Origin: CAZSMC01 sp964607755 | GTDB taxonomy: Bacteria > Zhuqueibacterota > Zhuqueibacteria > Residuimicrobiales > Krinioviventaceae | Reading direction: 5' to 3' | DNA: 38,670 nucleotides | Assembly: GCA_964607755.1 (NCBI GenBank) | Contig: CAZSMC010000040.1 | Location: 1 to 38,670 of the forward strand | Shown: one piece after another, positions 1 through 8,024 of the stretch | Position numbering within the stretch: the stretch's first letter is position 1 | How the letters are laid out: every line of letters begins with the position of its first letter | The notes under the pieces: generated by a model | The model's database searches: none | Seen by the model: only the letters and a program-made list of their open reading frames with translations | Told to the model about the DNA's origin: nothing | Translations under genes and position numbers: made by a program

Positions 1-36
1 CAATTCTACATCGGTCAAACCAAAATTGGATATTTC

Positions 37-65
37 TTGACTTTTTACCTTAAAATGCTTATAAT
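37..65 (+). promoter_or_regulatory. sigma70-type promoter of gapA
   Basis: A TTGACT box (37-42) and a TATAAT box (60-65) are separated by exactly 17 bases, a near-perfect housekeeping promoter. Transcription would start near 72, leaving a leader of about 125 nt before the gapA start at 196. The boxes are seen directly; their use as the gapA promoter is inferred from position. Confidence 0.8.
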
Positions 66-195
66 TAAAAGATTTCATTCATTTTAATTTAGCCGGATCA
101 ACGGTTAAACCAAATATCGGCATTCTCCATGTCAATTCAGGTTTTTGCCGATTTTTTTATATGTAAATAAAAAAACACATAATTTGGAGGCTAAT

Positions 196-1203
196 ATGGC
201 AGTTAAATTTGGTATCAACGGATTTGGAAGAATAGGTCGTCTGGTTTTTCGCCTGGCTCACGCTAACAAGGATATTGATGTGATGCAGGTCAATGATATT
301 ACAGACGCTGCTACACTGGCACACCTTCTGAAATATGACTCTGTCCACGGTCTTTTCCCTGGCGAGGTAAAAACAGAAGGTGACAGCCTTGTTGTTGACG
401 GTAAAAAAATCAAAGTTTCCGCTGAAAAAGACCCGGCAAACCTGCCGTGGGGAGATCTCGATGTTGATATCGTCATCGAGTCTACTGGTGTGTTTCGCAA
501 AAAAGATCAGATCGAAAAGCATTTGCAGGCCGGTGCTGGCAAGGTGGTACTGACTGTTCCCGCCAAAAGTGAAATTGACGCTACCATTGTGTTAGGCGTT
601 AATGACGATGACCTCAAACCAGAGCACAAAATTGTATCCAATGCATCCTGTACTACAAACTGTCTTGCACCAATTGCCAAAGTATTAAACGACGAGTTTG
701 GCATTGAAAGCAGCTTGATGACAACTGTTCACGCGTTTACGAACGATCAACACACATTGGATTTGCCGCATAAGGATTTGCGCAGAGCCCGTGCCGCTTC
801 AATGTCGATCATTCCAACAACAACTGGCGCAGCCAAAGCGGTAGCCAAAGTTATCCCGGCACTGGATGGCAAAATGGATGGATTCGCCATGCGCGTTCCC
901 ACTCCGGATGGTTCGGTAGTCGATTTGACTGCGATGCTGGAAAAAAATGTTTCTGTCGATGATATCAATTCTGCCATGAAAAAGGCTGCTGAAGGTCCGA
1001 TGAAAGGTATTCTGGAATACACTGAAGACCCGATTGTTTCTGTAGATATTGTAGGTAATCCTCACAGTTCTGTTTTTGACAGCCTTTCCACGATGGTGAT
1101 GGGCGGCACAGGCCGACTGGTCAAGGTCGTCTCCTGGTACGATAACGAATGGGGTTACTCGAACCGGGTTGTCGATCTGGCTAAAAAAATGGCAGCAATG
1201 TAA
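196..1203 (+). CDS. gapA: glyceraldehyde-3-phosphate dehydrogenase, type I
   Basis: Glycolytic and gluconeogenic enzyme that oxidises glyceraldehyde-3-phosphate to 1,3-bisphosphoglycerate in the cytoplasm. The protein is 335 aa, the usual size. The N-terminal Rossmann motif GINGFGRIGR is present, and D34 at the end of the second strand favours NAD+ over NADP+. The catalytic cysteine is C152 in SNASCTTNC, and the C-terminal WYDNEWGYSNR signature is intact. The frame stays open upstream to 145, but ATG 196 is chosen because it has a GGAGG site at 186-190 and begins MAVKFGINGFGR, as family members do. A strong promoter lies upstream and a hairpin terminator follows. tpiA is next, but no pgk lies between them. 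Confidence 0.97.
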   Translation: MAVKFGINGFGRIGRLVFRLAHANKDIDVMQVNDITDAATLAHLLKYDSVHGLFPGEVKTEGDSLVVDGKKIKVSAEKDPANLPWGDLDVDIVIESTGVFRKKDQIEKHLQAGAGKVVLTVPAKSEIDATIVLGVNDDDLKPEHKIVSNASCTTNCLAPIAKVLNDEFGIESSLMTTVHAFTNDQHTLDLPHKDLRRARAASMSIIPTTTGAAKAVAKVIPALDGKMDGFAMRVPTPDGSVVDLTAMLEKNVSVDDINSAMKKAAEGPMKGILEYTEDPIVSVDIVGNPHSSVFDSLSTMVMGGTGRLVKVVSWYDNEWGYSNRVVDLAKKMAAM

Positions 1204-1244
1204 ACTGGGAACTTTTTCAACAAGTTGAGCATAAAACTTCAACA

Positions 1245-1273
1245 GGGCTGGATAGTGATATTCAGCCCGTTTT
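1245..1273 (+). terminator. hairpin terminator after gapA
   Basis: GGGCTGGATA (1245-1254) pairs with TATTCAGCCC (1259-1268), with one G-T pair and a GTGA tetraloop, followed by GTTTT. It lies 42 nt after the gapA stop. It may only attenuate, because tpiA follows 75 nt later on the same strand. Confidence 0.7.
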
Positions 1274-1347
1274 ATCACAGTTGAGCTCCCGGTTACTTAA
1301 ATGTACGGTTCACAGAATAGAATTGGAATAAAAAATAGTTGGCTATC

Positions 1348-2094
1348 ATGAGAAAAAGAATAATCGCTGGTAACTGGAAAATGAACAAAAACATCGATGA
1401 GGCTGTCGAGCTTTCAAAAGCGATCCAGTCCAAACTGGATAATAGCAATGTCGACGTCATTTTATGTCCGCCATTTACAAATTTATATGCGGTCCACCAG
1501 ATTATAAAAAACACGCCTATCGGATTGGGAGCACAGAATGTATATTGGCAAGACAAAGGCGCCTTTACAGGTGAAATTTCTGCAGACATGTTAAAATCTG
1601 TGGGATGTCAGTTTGTTATTATCGGGCATTCCGAGCGCAGGCAATATTTTGGTGAAACAGATGAAACAGTGAACAAAAAGATCAAAAAAGCGCTCGAACA
1701 CGACTTGACACCCATTGTATGCGTTGGTGAACACCTTGAAGAGCGTGAAAAAAATAAAACAGAACAAGTCGTTAAGAATCAGGTTCGAGGAGCTTTTGAC
1801 GGAATAGACAAGGCGAGTGCCGCGAAGATCATTATTGCCTACGAACCTGTCTGGGCGATCGGAACCGGTAAGGTTGCCACTCCCGAACAAGCCCAGGCTG
1901 TTCACAAACTGATCCGCGATCAGGTTGCTGAATTATACGATAAAGACATCTCAGATTCCATGCGGATTCAGTACGGCGGTAGCATGAAACCTAATAATGC
2001 AAACGAACTGCTTCAGCAGCCGGATATCGACGGTGGCTTGATCGGCGGCGCTTCCCTGGATGCTGACTCTTTTCTCGGCATTGTAAATGCATAA
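1348..2094 (+). CDS. tpiA: triose-phosphate isomerase
   Basis: Interconverts dihydroxyacetone phosphate and glyceraldehyde-3-phosphate in the cytoplasm, as a (beta/alpha)8 barrel. At 248 aa it is full length. Active-site residues are all visible: K11 in NWKMN, H94 in IGHSERR and E166 in AYEPVWAIGTGK. The phosphate-binding YGGS and GGLIGGASL segments are at the C-terminal end. A TTG at 1339 could extend the protein by three residues, but ATG 1348 gives the canonical MRKRIIAGNWKMN start. The Shine-Dalgarno site is weak. secG begins 22 nt downstream, so the two are probably co-transcribed. Confidence 0.96.
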   Translation: MRKRIIAGNWKMNKNIDEAVELSKAIQSKLDNSNVDVILCPPFTNLYAVHQIIKNTPIGLGAQNVYWQDKGAFTGEISADMLKSVGCQFVIIGHSERRQYFGETDETVNKKIKKALEHDLTPIVCVGEHLEEREKNKTEQVVKNQVRGAFDGIDKASAAKIIIAYEPVWAIGTGKVATPEQAQAVHKLIRDQVAELYDKDISDSMRIQYGGSMKPNNANELLQQPDIDGGLIGGASLDADSFLGIVNA

Positions 2095-2116
2095 ACATTA
2101 AATTTTCGGTGATACT

Positions 2117-2467
2117 ATGTATAGTATTCTTGTAGGATTATTTATTATCGTTGCTTTTTTGATGATTTTTATTATATTAATCCAATCTGGAAAAGGAGGA
2201 GGTCTGGCCGGTATTGCAGGCGGAAATATAGGCGGTAATGTTTTTGGCGGCAAAGGCTCTGCTCCGTTTCTCACAAAAGCAACAACAATTTTAGCCACGT
2301 TATTTTTACTCATCGCCCTTATTATCGGGATGATGACCCGCGGTAGCGAGATGCAAAGCACAATTATGCAGCGGGAACGCGAAAGACGCATGTCTTCACC
2401 AGCTCGCACCTTACCCGAGGTTCCTTCTCAGCCAACCCCGGGACAAACACCCGGAGAGGAGCAATAA
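2117..2467 (+). CDS. secG: preprotein translocase subunit SecG
   Basis: Small inner-membrane subunit of the SecYEG channel. The 116-aa protein has the SecG layout: an N-terminal transmembrane helix (about residues 3-22), the conserved Gly-rich cytoplasmic loop with QSGKGGGLAG and FGGKGS (about 24-55), a second helix (about 57-75) and a polar, Pro-rich tail. It follows tpiA by 22 nt, and tRNA-Leu starts 12 nt after its stop. The tpiA-secG-tRNA-Leu order is common in bacteria (established knowledge), which supports the call. Confidence 0.93.
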   Translation: MYSILVGLFIIVAFLMIFIILIQSGKGGGLAGIAGGNIGGNVFGGKGSAPFLTKATTILATLFLLIALIIGMMTRGSEMQSTIMQRERERRMSSPARTLPEVPSQPTPGQTPGEEQ

Positions 2468-2479
2468 AAACCTCGTATT

Positions 2480-2563
2480 GCCGAAGTGGTGGAATTGGCA
2501 GACACGCTATCTTGAGGGGGTAGTGCCCAAACGGGCGTGCGGGTTCAAATCCCGCCTTCGGCA
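2480..2563 (+). tRNA. tRNA-Leu (anticodon GAG)
   Basis: A complete class II tRNA of 84 nt. The acceptor arm GCCGAAG pairs with CTTCGGC (2556-2562), with discriminator A at 2563. The anticodon stem CTATC/GGTAG encloses loop TTGAGGG, giving anticodon GAG at 2514-2516. A long variable arm (TGCCC-AAAC-GGGCG) and a T-loop GGTTCAAATCC are present. The CCA end is not encoded (ACG follows). It probably shares the transcript of tpiA-secG. Confidence 0.96.
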
Positions 2564-2607
2564 CGATTAATAATTGGTCACATTTAAATAAACATAGGAG
2601 AACACCT

Positions 2608-3639
2608 ATGACAAAGCGAAAAAAAACACTTTTCTTGGTTATCACTGTTCTTGCGCTCTTTTTCATTGGATCGCTCACAGCTCAGGAAATTAAAGAACTT
2701 CAGGAAGAGTATGAGACCAAGATGGATTCGCTTCAGCAAGTTAGATCAAAAATGAGCGAGCCGGGTATTACAACCGATAAATATAATAATTTAAAAGAAG
2801 ATTTTGATCGACTGAAAGAAGAGATTGCAGAACTAAAAGATCAGCTTAGTCAGTCCAAAGAGTATGCTGAAAAAATGAACAAAGCCAAAGTGGGTTATAA
2901 TCAAGGTAATACGTATTACAAGCAGGGACAATATGAACAGGCGATTGAATCTTACGATAAATCAATTTCGATCAATGAAAATAACGCCCGCGCTTATCAC
3001 GGTAAAGGATTAGCTCTTTATCGCCTGCGACGTTATGATGATGCTATTCAGGCTTTTCAAAACGCTGTGGAAATCGATCCGAATTACTATAGCGCATACG
3101 CCGCTATGGGGAGTGTTTACAGAACGATGCGCCAGTATCAAAAATCCATAGAAGCATATAAAAAAGCGATTGAAATCAAACCCCAACGTCATACTTATAT
3201 GTACAATCTGGGTTTGGTGTACAAACAAGCCAAAGATTATGACAATGCCATTAAATATTTCCGTATGGCAACTCAGGTTAATCCTGATTATTATAAAGCT
3301 TATAACAGTCTTGGTGTAGCGTACATGGATCAGGGCGATATTCAGGATGCTATCAACGCTTTACAAAACGCGATCGATATAAAGGATGATTACGGCGAGG
3401 CTTATTATCGCCTTTCCTCTGCGTATAACAAATTGGGACAATATGAAAAAGCATTGGAAGCAGCAAAAAATTGCCTGGAACATACACGTCAGTTTGAAGG
3501 TGCAGCGAATTTTGAAGCCGGCACCGCATGTAAAAACCTTGGCCAGACACAGCAGGCAATTGAATATTTTGAGGCTGCTGCCGAGGATCGAAATTGGCGA
3601 AAGAGTGCAGAGTATGAGTTAGAGCAGTTACGCAGTTGA
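2608..3639 (+). CDS. exported TPR-repeat protein with coiled coil
   Basis: A 343-aa protein that starts with a basic, hydrophobic signal peptide (residues 1-26, ending SLTAQ). A charged coiled-coil region follows (about 28-92, rich in E, K and L). From residue 96 to the end there are about seven tetratricopeptide repeats, recognisable by recurring patterns such as YYKQGQYEQAIESYDKSI and AYAAMGSVYRTMRQYQKSI. TPR arrays are protein-binding scaffolds, and the signal peptide places this one in the periplasm or on the outer envelope. AGGAG at 2597-2601 precedes the ATG. The partner is unknown. A strong terminator follows, so it is transcriptionally separate from the DUF362 gene. Confidence 0.85.
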   Translation: MTKRKKTLFLVITVLALFFIGSLTAQEIKELQEEYETKMDSLQQVRSKMSEPGITTDKYNNLKEDFDRLKEEIAELKDQLSQSKEYAEKMNKAKVGYNQGNTYYKQGQYEQAIESYDKSISINENNARAYHGKGLALYRLRRYDDAIQAFQNAVEIDPNYYSAYAAMGSVYRTMRQYQKSIEAYKKAIEIKPQRHTYMYNLGLVYKQAKDYDNAIKYFRMATQVNPDYYKAYNSLGVAYMDQGDIQDAINALQNAIDIKDDYGEAYYRLSSAYNKLGQYEKALEAAKNCLEHTRQFEGAANFEAGTACKNLGQTQQAIEYFEAAAEDRNWRKSAEYELEQLRS

Positions 3640-3660
3640 GAACTTTGCCTCCTATTCATC

Positions 3661-3687
3661 AGCCCACCAGTGGAGGTGGGCTTTTTT
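3661..3687 (+). terminator. rho-independent terminator after the TPR gene
   Basis: AGCCCACC (3661-3668) and GGTGGGCT (3675-3682) form an 8-bp stem with a 6-nt loop, and a run of six T (3682-3687) follows. It lies 22 nt after the stop of the TPR gene. Confidence 0.9.
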
Positions 3688-3714
3688 GTTTAACCGAAAA
3701 CATAGAGGTGTATT

Positions 3715-4623
3715 ATGCATAAAATTGACAGAAGACAATTCATCAGACAAACAGCGGCTGCCAGTGTCGCGGCTTCAGCGCTCTCTAAAACACGTTTTGC
3801 CTGGGGAGAAGAAACACCCAATCTGGCTGTAGCACAGAACGCATCTCCGGCAGAACTGGTGCGGCAGGTTATGGATATGCTTGGCGGAATGTCGCGCTTT
3901 GTAAAAGAAGGCCAAAAAGTGTTTTTAAAACCGAATATAGGTTGGGACCGCCTTCCCGAACAAGCTGCTGATACCAATCCAGAAGCAGTGGCAGAGGTGG
4001 TTCGCATGTGTAAAGAGGCCGGAGCTGACAAGGTTCGCATCGTTGATCGCACCTGCAACCAGGCACGGCGATGTTACAAACGCAGCGGCATCGAAGATGC
4101 AGCTAAAGAAGCGGGCGCTGAAGTGCGCCATATTATTGAAAGCAGATTCAAGGAAACAGAAATACCCAATGGCAAATTAATCAATTCATGGCCAATTTAT
4201 AAAGATGCGCTGGAATTTGACGTGTTTATAAATATGCCCATTGCCAAAGTGCATTCCATCTCCCGGCTCACCCTGGGTATGAAAAACATGCTCGGTGTCC
4301 TGGGCGGTAATCGCGGCGGTCTTCATAAAGATTTTCATCAGAAAATTGTGGATATAAATTCGGTCTTGAAACCGGATTTGACAATCATTGATGCCTACCG
4401 GATTATGGTAGCCAACGGTCCTTCCGGAGGTAACCTCGAGGATGTTGAAACGCCCAAGGTTATGATAGCCGGGACCGATCCTGTGGCTGTTGACACCTAT
4501 GCTGTCGGCTTGTTTGGCATCGATCCTCAGGAAATGGCCTATTTGGTCAACGCGCATGAGCGAGGCATGGGTGAAATCGATCTTTCCAGGGTTAACATCT
4601 TAAAACACGATTTTTCGGCATAA
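3715..4623 (+). CDS. Tat-exported DUF362 protein
   Basis: A 302-aa protein of the DUF362 (COG2006) family, whose biochemical function is not established. A twin-arginine signal is visible at the start (DRRQFIRQ, R6-R7, then an Ala-rich hydrophobic stretch to about residue 30), so it is probably exported folded, perhaps with a cofactor. The DUF362 core has FLKPNIGW, the TNPEAVAEVV segment, NMPIAKVHSISRLTLGMKNMLG and DPVAVDTYAVGLFG. Unlike the second DUF362 gene at 34.3 kb, it has no ferredoxin domain of its own, but a polyferredoxin gene begins 82 nt downstream. A redox or metal-centre role in the envelope is inference from that pairing. Confidence 0.85.
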   Translation: MHKIDRRQFIRQTAAASVAASALSKTRFAWGEETPNLAVAQNASPAELVRQVMDMLGGMSRFVKEGQKVFLKPNIGWDRLPEQAADTNPEAVAEVVRMCKEAGADKVRIVDRTCNQARRCYKRSGIEDAAKEAGAEVRHIIESRFKETEIPNGKLINSWPIYKDALEFDVFINMPIAKVHSISRLTLGMKNMLGVLGGNRGGLHKDFHQKIVDINSVLKPDLTIIDAYRIMVANGPSGGNLEDVETPKVMIAGTDPVAVDTYAVGLFGIDPQEMAYLVNAHERGMGEIDLSRVNILKHDFSA

Positions 4624-4630
4624 GAGAACA

Positions 4631-4667
4631 TTTGCCCGCAATCAAGGTTGCGGGCAAACCATTTTTT
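4631..4667 (+). terminator. hairpin between the DUF362 and polyferredoxin genes
   Basis: TTTGCCCGCAA (4631-4641) and TTGCGGGCAAA (4648-4658) form a perfect 11-bp stem with loop TCAAGG. CCATTTTTT follows. It would stop or attenuate transcription of the DUF362 gene 39 nt before the polyferredoxin start. Confidence 0.75.
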
Positions 4668-4705
4668 CATATTATCATCTCTTTCCAAAGCAGTGAGGTA
4701 TATTT

Positions 4706-6250
4706 ATGAGAACAGCACGCCGGATTTCACAAATTCTTTTTTTGCTCTTCTTTTTATTCCTTTTTTTCCAGGCTACATATCCATACGAAACATCCATCCC
4801 GTCTGACCTGTTTTTACGTGCCAGTCCGTTAGTCGCGCTGTCGACGTTTATTGCTTCGCGGGCTTTTGCATCGACATTAGTGCTTGCCCTGGTCGTTTTA
4901 GCGTTAACTATTCCACTGGGGCGGTTTTTCTGCGGCTGGATTTGTCCGCTGGGAACAACAATCGATGCCAGCGACAATTTAATCAAACGAAAAAGAAAAA
5001 AGCCCAGAGAACGTGAGAGCTTGAGATTCCGGTCGTGGAAATTTTCAATCCTGGCTTTCGTTCTTGTCGCTTCTGCGTTTTCAGTTCAATTTATCTGGTT
5101 TTTCGATCCCATAGCGCTATTGACGCGGACATTAACGACAGCGATCTACCCAGCCTTTGCATTTATTCTGTATGGCATTTTTGATGTGTTATTCAGCCTT
5201 GGAATTTTAGAAGACACTATTTATTCAACTTACAACTTTGCCCAGAACAACATTCTTCCAATCGAACAGCCGGCGATGTATCAATCCATTGCCATCTTTG
5301 CAATTTTTATTGGTATTTTAGCTCTCGGCATGGTGACCCGCCGCTTTTGGTGCCGAAACCTGTGTCCGCTCGGGGCATTATTGGGAATCTTTTCGAAATG
5401 GCGTTTAACTAAAAGGTATGTTTCAGATGCATGTAACGAATGCAGTTTATGCCAGCGCGCATGCCGTATGAACGCTATTGAAGATGACTATACAATTAAC
5501 AACACAGTGGAATGCATCGAGTGTGCAGATTGCATTGCTGTATGTGCGCCGAACGCCGTTTCATACAAGTTTGGCAAAAATCCTGGTAAAAATGAAATCG
5601 ATTTTTCCAGGCGCAGATTACTCCAGGCTGGCGCTGCCGGCATTGCAGGGGTGACGATCGTAAAAACAGCCGGAGCTGATCCCAAAAATGTCGGTAAAGC
5701 GATCCGTCCACCTGGCGCTGCCGAGGAGAACGATTTTCTTGACAAGTGCATTCGGTGCCAGAAATGTGTTCGGATTTGTGCCACAACCGGAGGGTGTTTA
5801 CAACCCGCTATGCTCGAGACCGGTTGGGAAGGAATCTGGACGCCTATCTCGGTGCCACGGGTTGGATATTGCGAATATAACTGCAACCTGTGCGGCCAGG
5901 TGTGTCCTACAGGCGCTATCGAAAATCTGGCATTGGAAGAAAAAAAAGAAGTGAAAATGGGTCAGGCTTATTTTGATAAAAGCCGTTGTATACCCTGGTA
6001 CAGCAAAGAAGATTGTCTGGTTTGTGAAGAGCACTGCCCCACACCGGATAAAGCCATTAAATTTGATATCAGGGAAGCGCGTGCTCCGGACGGCTCGACC
6101 CGCGTTGTAAAATTTCCTTATGTTAACGAAGAACTCTGCATTGGATGCGGCATTTGTGAAAACAAGTGTCCTGTGGTCGGCAAAGCCGGTATTTTTGTGA
6201 CATCATCAGGAAATGAACGCATAAAACAAAGTAATAATCCTTACGCTTGA
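4706..6250 (+). CDS. membrane polyferredoxin (NapH-NapG-like fusion)
   Basis: A 514-aa iron-sulfur membrane protein. The N-terminal half resembles NapH/RnfH-type quinol-linked proteins. It has several transmembrane helices (about residues 8-25, 45-70, 110-165 and 192-212) and two CxxxCP motifs, CGWICPLG (about 76) and CRNLCPLG (about 216). These are followed by two [4Fe-4S] ferredoxin motifs, CNECSLCQRAC (about 243) and CIECADCIAVC (about 270). Around residue 300 an SRRRLLQAG plus hydrophobic stretch looks like a Tat signal, as found at the start of NapG. The C-terminal half then has NapG-like Cys clusters at about 348, 389, 428 and 478. At least six clusters seem possible. A GAGG site (4695-4698) supports the ATG. 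It probably passes electrons between the quinone pool and a periplasmic partner, possibly the upstream DUF362 protein (inference). Confidence 0.85.
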   Translation: MRTARRISQILFLLFFLFLFFQATYPYETSIPSDLFLRASPLVALSTFIASRAFASTLVLALVVLALTIPLGRFFCGWICPLGTTIDASDNLIKRKRKKPRERESLRFRSWKFSILAFVLVASAFSVQFIWFFDPIALLTRTLTTAIYPAFAFILYGIFDVLFSLGILEDTIYSTYNFAQNNILPIEQPAMYQSIAIFAIFIGILALGMVTRRFWCRNLCPLGALLGIFSKWRLTKRYVSDACNECSLCQRACRMNAIEDDYTINNTVECIECADCIAVCAPNAVSYKFGKNPGKNEIDFSRRRLLQAGAAGIAGVTIVKTAGADPKNVGKAIRPPGAAEENDFLDKCIRCQKCVRICATTGGCLQPAMLETGWEGIWTPISVPRVGYCEYNCNLCGQVCPTGAIENLALEEKKEVKMGQAYFDKSRCIPWYSKEDCLVCEEHCPTPDKAIKFDIREARAPDGSTRVVKFPYVNEELCIGCGICENKCPVVGKAGIFVTSSGNERIKQSNNPYA

Positions 6251-6266
6251 GAAATTTTCACTTTTT

Positions 6267-7979
6267 ATGGAAAAAGCTCTCCCCGGCGGATTTTTTAAAA
6301 AACCGCCGGAGAAAAATAATTTATATCAAAAAAAGCCGTGGCTGGCTCATTATCCACCTAATGTGCCCCACAATCTGAATCTGCCGGATATCCCTCTGAC
6401 AGAGTTTTTGAATTCTGCCGTTCAGGAACGCCCGAACGATACAGCTATCATTTATTTTGGCCGCAAACTGACTTTTAATCAGTTATTCAATTACATTAAA
6501 CGCGCAACTCTCAGCTTTGACAACTTTGGCGTATCCAAGCGGGATCGTGTTGCCCTGATCATGCCGAATATGCCACAACTCGTTATTTGTTACTGGGCGC
6601 TGCTGCGCCTCGGTGCTGTAGTTGTGCCAATTAATCCACTTTTATCACCTGAAGAAATCACCCACCGGTTGAAGATAAGCGGTTCTCGGATGGCGTTTGT
6701 TTATGATAAAGTGTCCTATAAACTCGACAACATTGGCAAAAAAACATCTGTGCAACACATCATCAAAGTGTGCGTCGGTTCGTACATGCCATTTTTTATA
6801 AAGACAGTTTATAAAATTCAGAAAACTTTGCATAAAAAGCCGTATAGATTTCACTTTTCAACGCCGTCACAAATATTCCGTCGATTTCTCGGCCAAAAGC
6901 CGGTTGACGTGAAATCGAAAACAAAAGGTGATGACGCTGCTGTGATGTTGTTTACAGGCGGCGTTACCGGCACCCCAAAAGGCGTTCTGCTCACGCACCG
7001 GAACCTGGTTATCAACTCTATTCAGTGTCAGGAGTGGATCCCAAGCCTGCGCAAAGGCAAAGAAGTTATCCTGGCTATTCTACCCTTTTTCCACAGTTAC
7101 GGATTGACAGCCTGCTTGCACCTTGCAACAGCTATTCAATCAACACTCATTATAGAACCTCGCTTTAATGTTCACAGAACCATAGATATTATCAGCAGAT
7201 ACAATGTCTCAATATTTCCAGGGGTGCCGACAATATATCACGCTCTTGTACAGCGTTTAAAACAAAAAAACAAAACCTTGCCTTCAATCCAGGTGTGCAT
7301 TAGCGGCAGCGCTCCGCTCCCGGCTGCAACTCGCAAGCAGTTTGAAAACCTCACCCGGGGCAGACTGGTTGAAGGATACGGTTTGACAGAAGCCTCGCCA
7401 ATTACGCACTGCAATCCCCTTGACGGCAATATCAAACACGGCAGTATTGGCGTTCCGCTTGCTAACACCGAAGCCAGGATTATGGATATTAAAACTGGCA
7501 AACCGGCACCTGTCGGGCAACCCGGTGAACTGCAAGTACGCGGCCCACAAGTTATGTCAAGCTACTGGAATGCTTTACACGAAACGCAAAACGTGCTCGC
7601 CAGCGATGGCTGGCTCCATACTGGTGATTTGGCTAAAATGGATGAGGACGGCTTTTTTTATATCGTTGATCGAATCAAAGATATCATTTTATATGGCGGT
7701 TCAAATATTTATCCCGGCGAAGTAGAGCGCGTTATTATGCGTCATCCTGAGGTGCTTGAATGCGCTGTCGTTGGAAAGCCGGATGAATATTACGGTCAGG
7801 TAGTAAAAGCTTTTATCGTCGTAAAGAAAGGTGTAACATTGAAAGAAAAACAAATCACTTTATTTTGCAGGGATAAATTGGCTCACTTTAAAATTCCAAA
7901 AGAAATTGAATTCGTTGACAGCTTGCCAAAAAATTTTATGGGCAAGATTATAAAAAGACATTTGGTGCATCACGACTGA
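6267..7979 (+). CDS. AMP-binding acyl-CoA synthetase (FadD-like)
   Basis: Probably activates a fatty or other carboxylic acid to its CoA thioester with ATP. The 570-aa protein has the ANL superfamily motifs. These are the P-loop-like TGGVTGTPKG (about residue 228, slightly different from the usual TSGTTGxPKG), GYGLTEASP (about 370), the GDLAKMDEDGFFYIVDRIKD hinge region (about 452) and YGGSNIYPGEVE. The C-terminal catalytic lysine lies in NFMGKIIKR. The long-chain specificity is inferred from overall resemblance and not proven. It starts 17 nt after the polyferredoxin stop and has no obvious Shine-Dalgarno site, so it may depend on upstream translation. Confidence 0.88.
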   Translation: MEKALPGGFFKKPPEKNNLYQKKPWLAHYPPNVPHNLNLPDIPLTEFLNSAVQERPNDTAIIYFGRKLTFNQLFNYIKRATLSFDNFGVSKRDRVALIMPNMPQLVICYWALLRLGAVVVPINPLLSPEEITHRLKISGSRMAFVYDKVSYKLDNIGKKTSVQHIIKVCVGSYMPFFIKTVYKIQKTLHKKPYRFHFSTPSQIFRRFLGQKPVDVKSKTKGDDAAVMLFTGGVTGTPKGVLLTHRNLVINSIQCQEWIPSLRKGKEVILAILPFFHSYGLTACLHLATAIQSTLIIEPRFNVHRTIDIISRYNVSIFPGVPTIYHALVQRLKQKNKTLPSIQVCISGSAPLPAATRKQFENLTRGRLVEGYGLTEASPITHCNPLDGNIKHGSIGVPLANTEARIMDIKTGKPAPVGQPGELQVRGPQVMSSYWNALHETQNVLASDGWLHTGDLAKMDEDGFFYIVDRIKDIILYGGSNIYPGEVERVIMRHPEVLECAVVGKPDEYYGQVVKAFIVVKKGVTLKEKQITLFCRDKLAHFKIPKEIEFVDSLPKNFMGKIIKRHLVHHD

Positions 7980-8024
7980 GCCGGACCACTATCGAAAAAA
8001 GAGAAAACGGACAAAGGAGACGGC

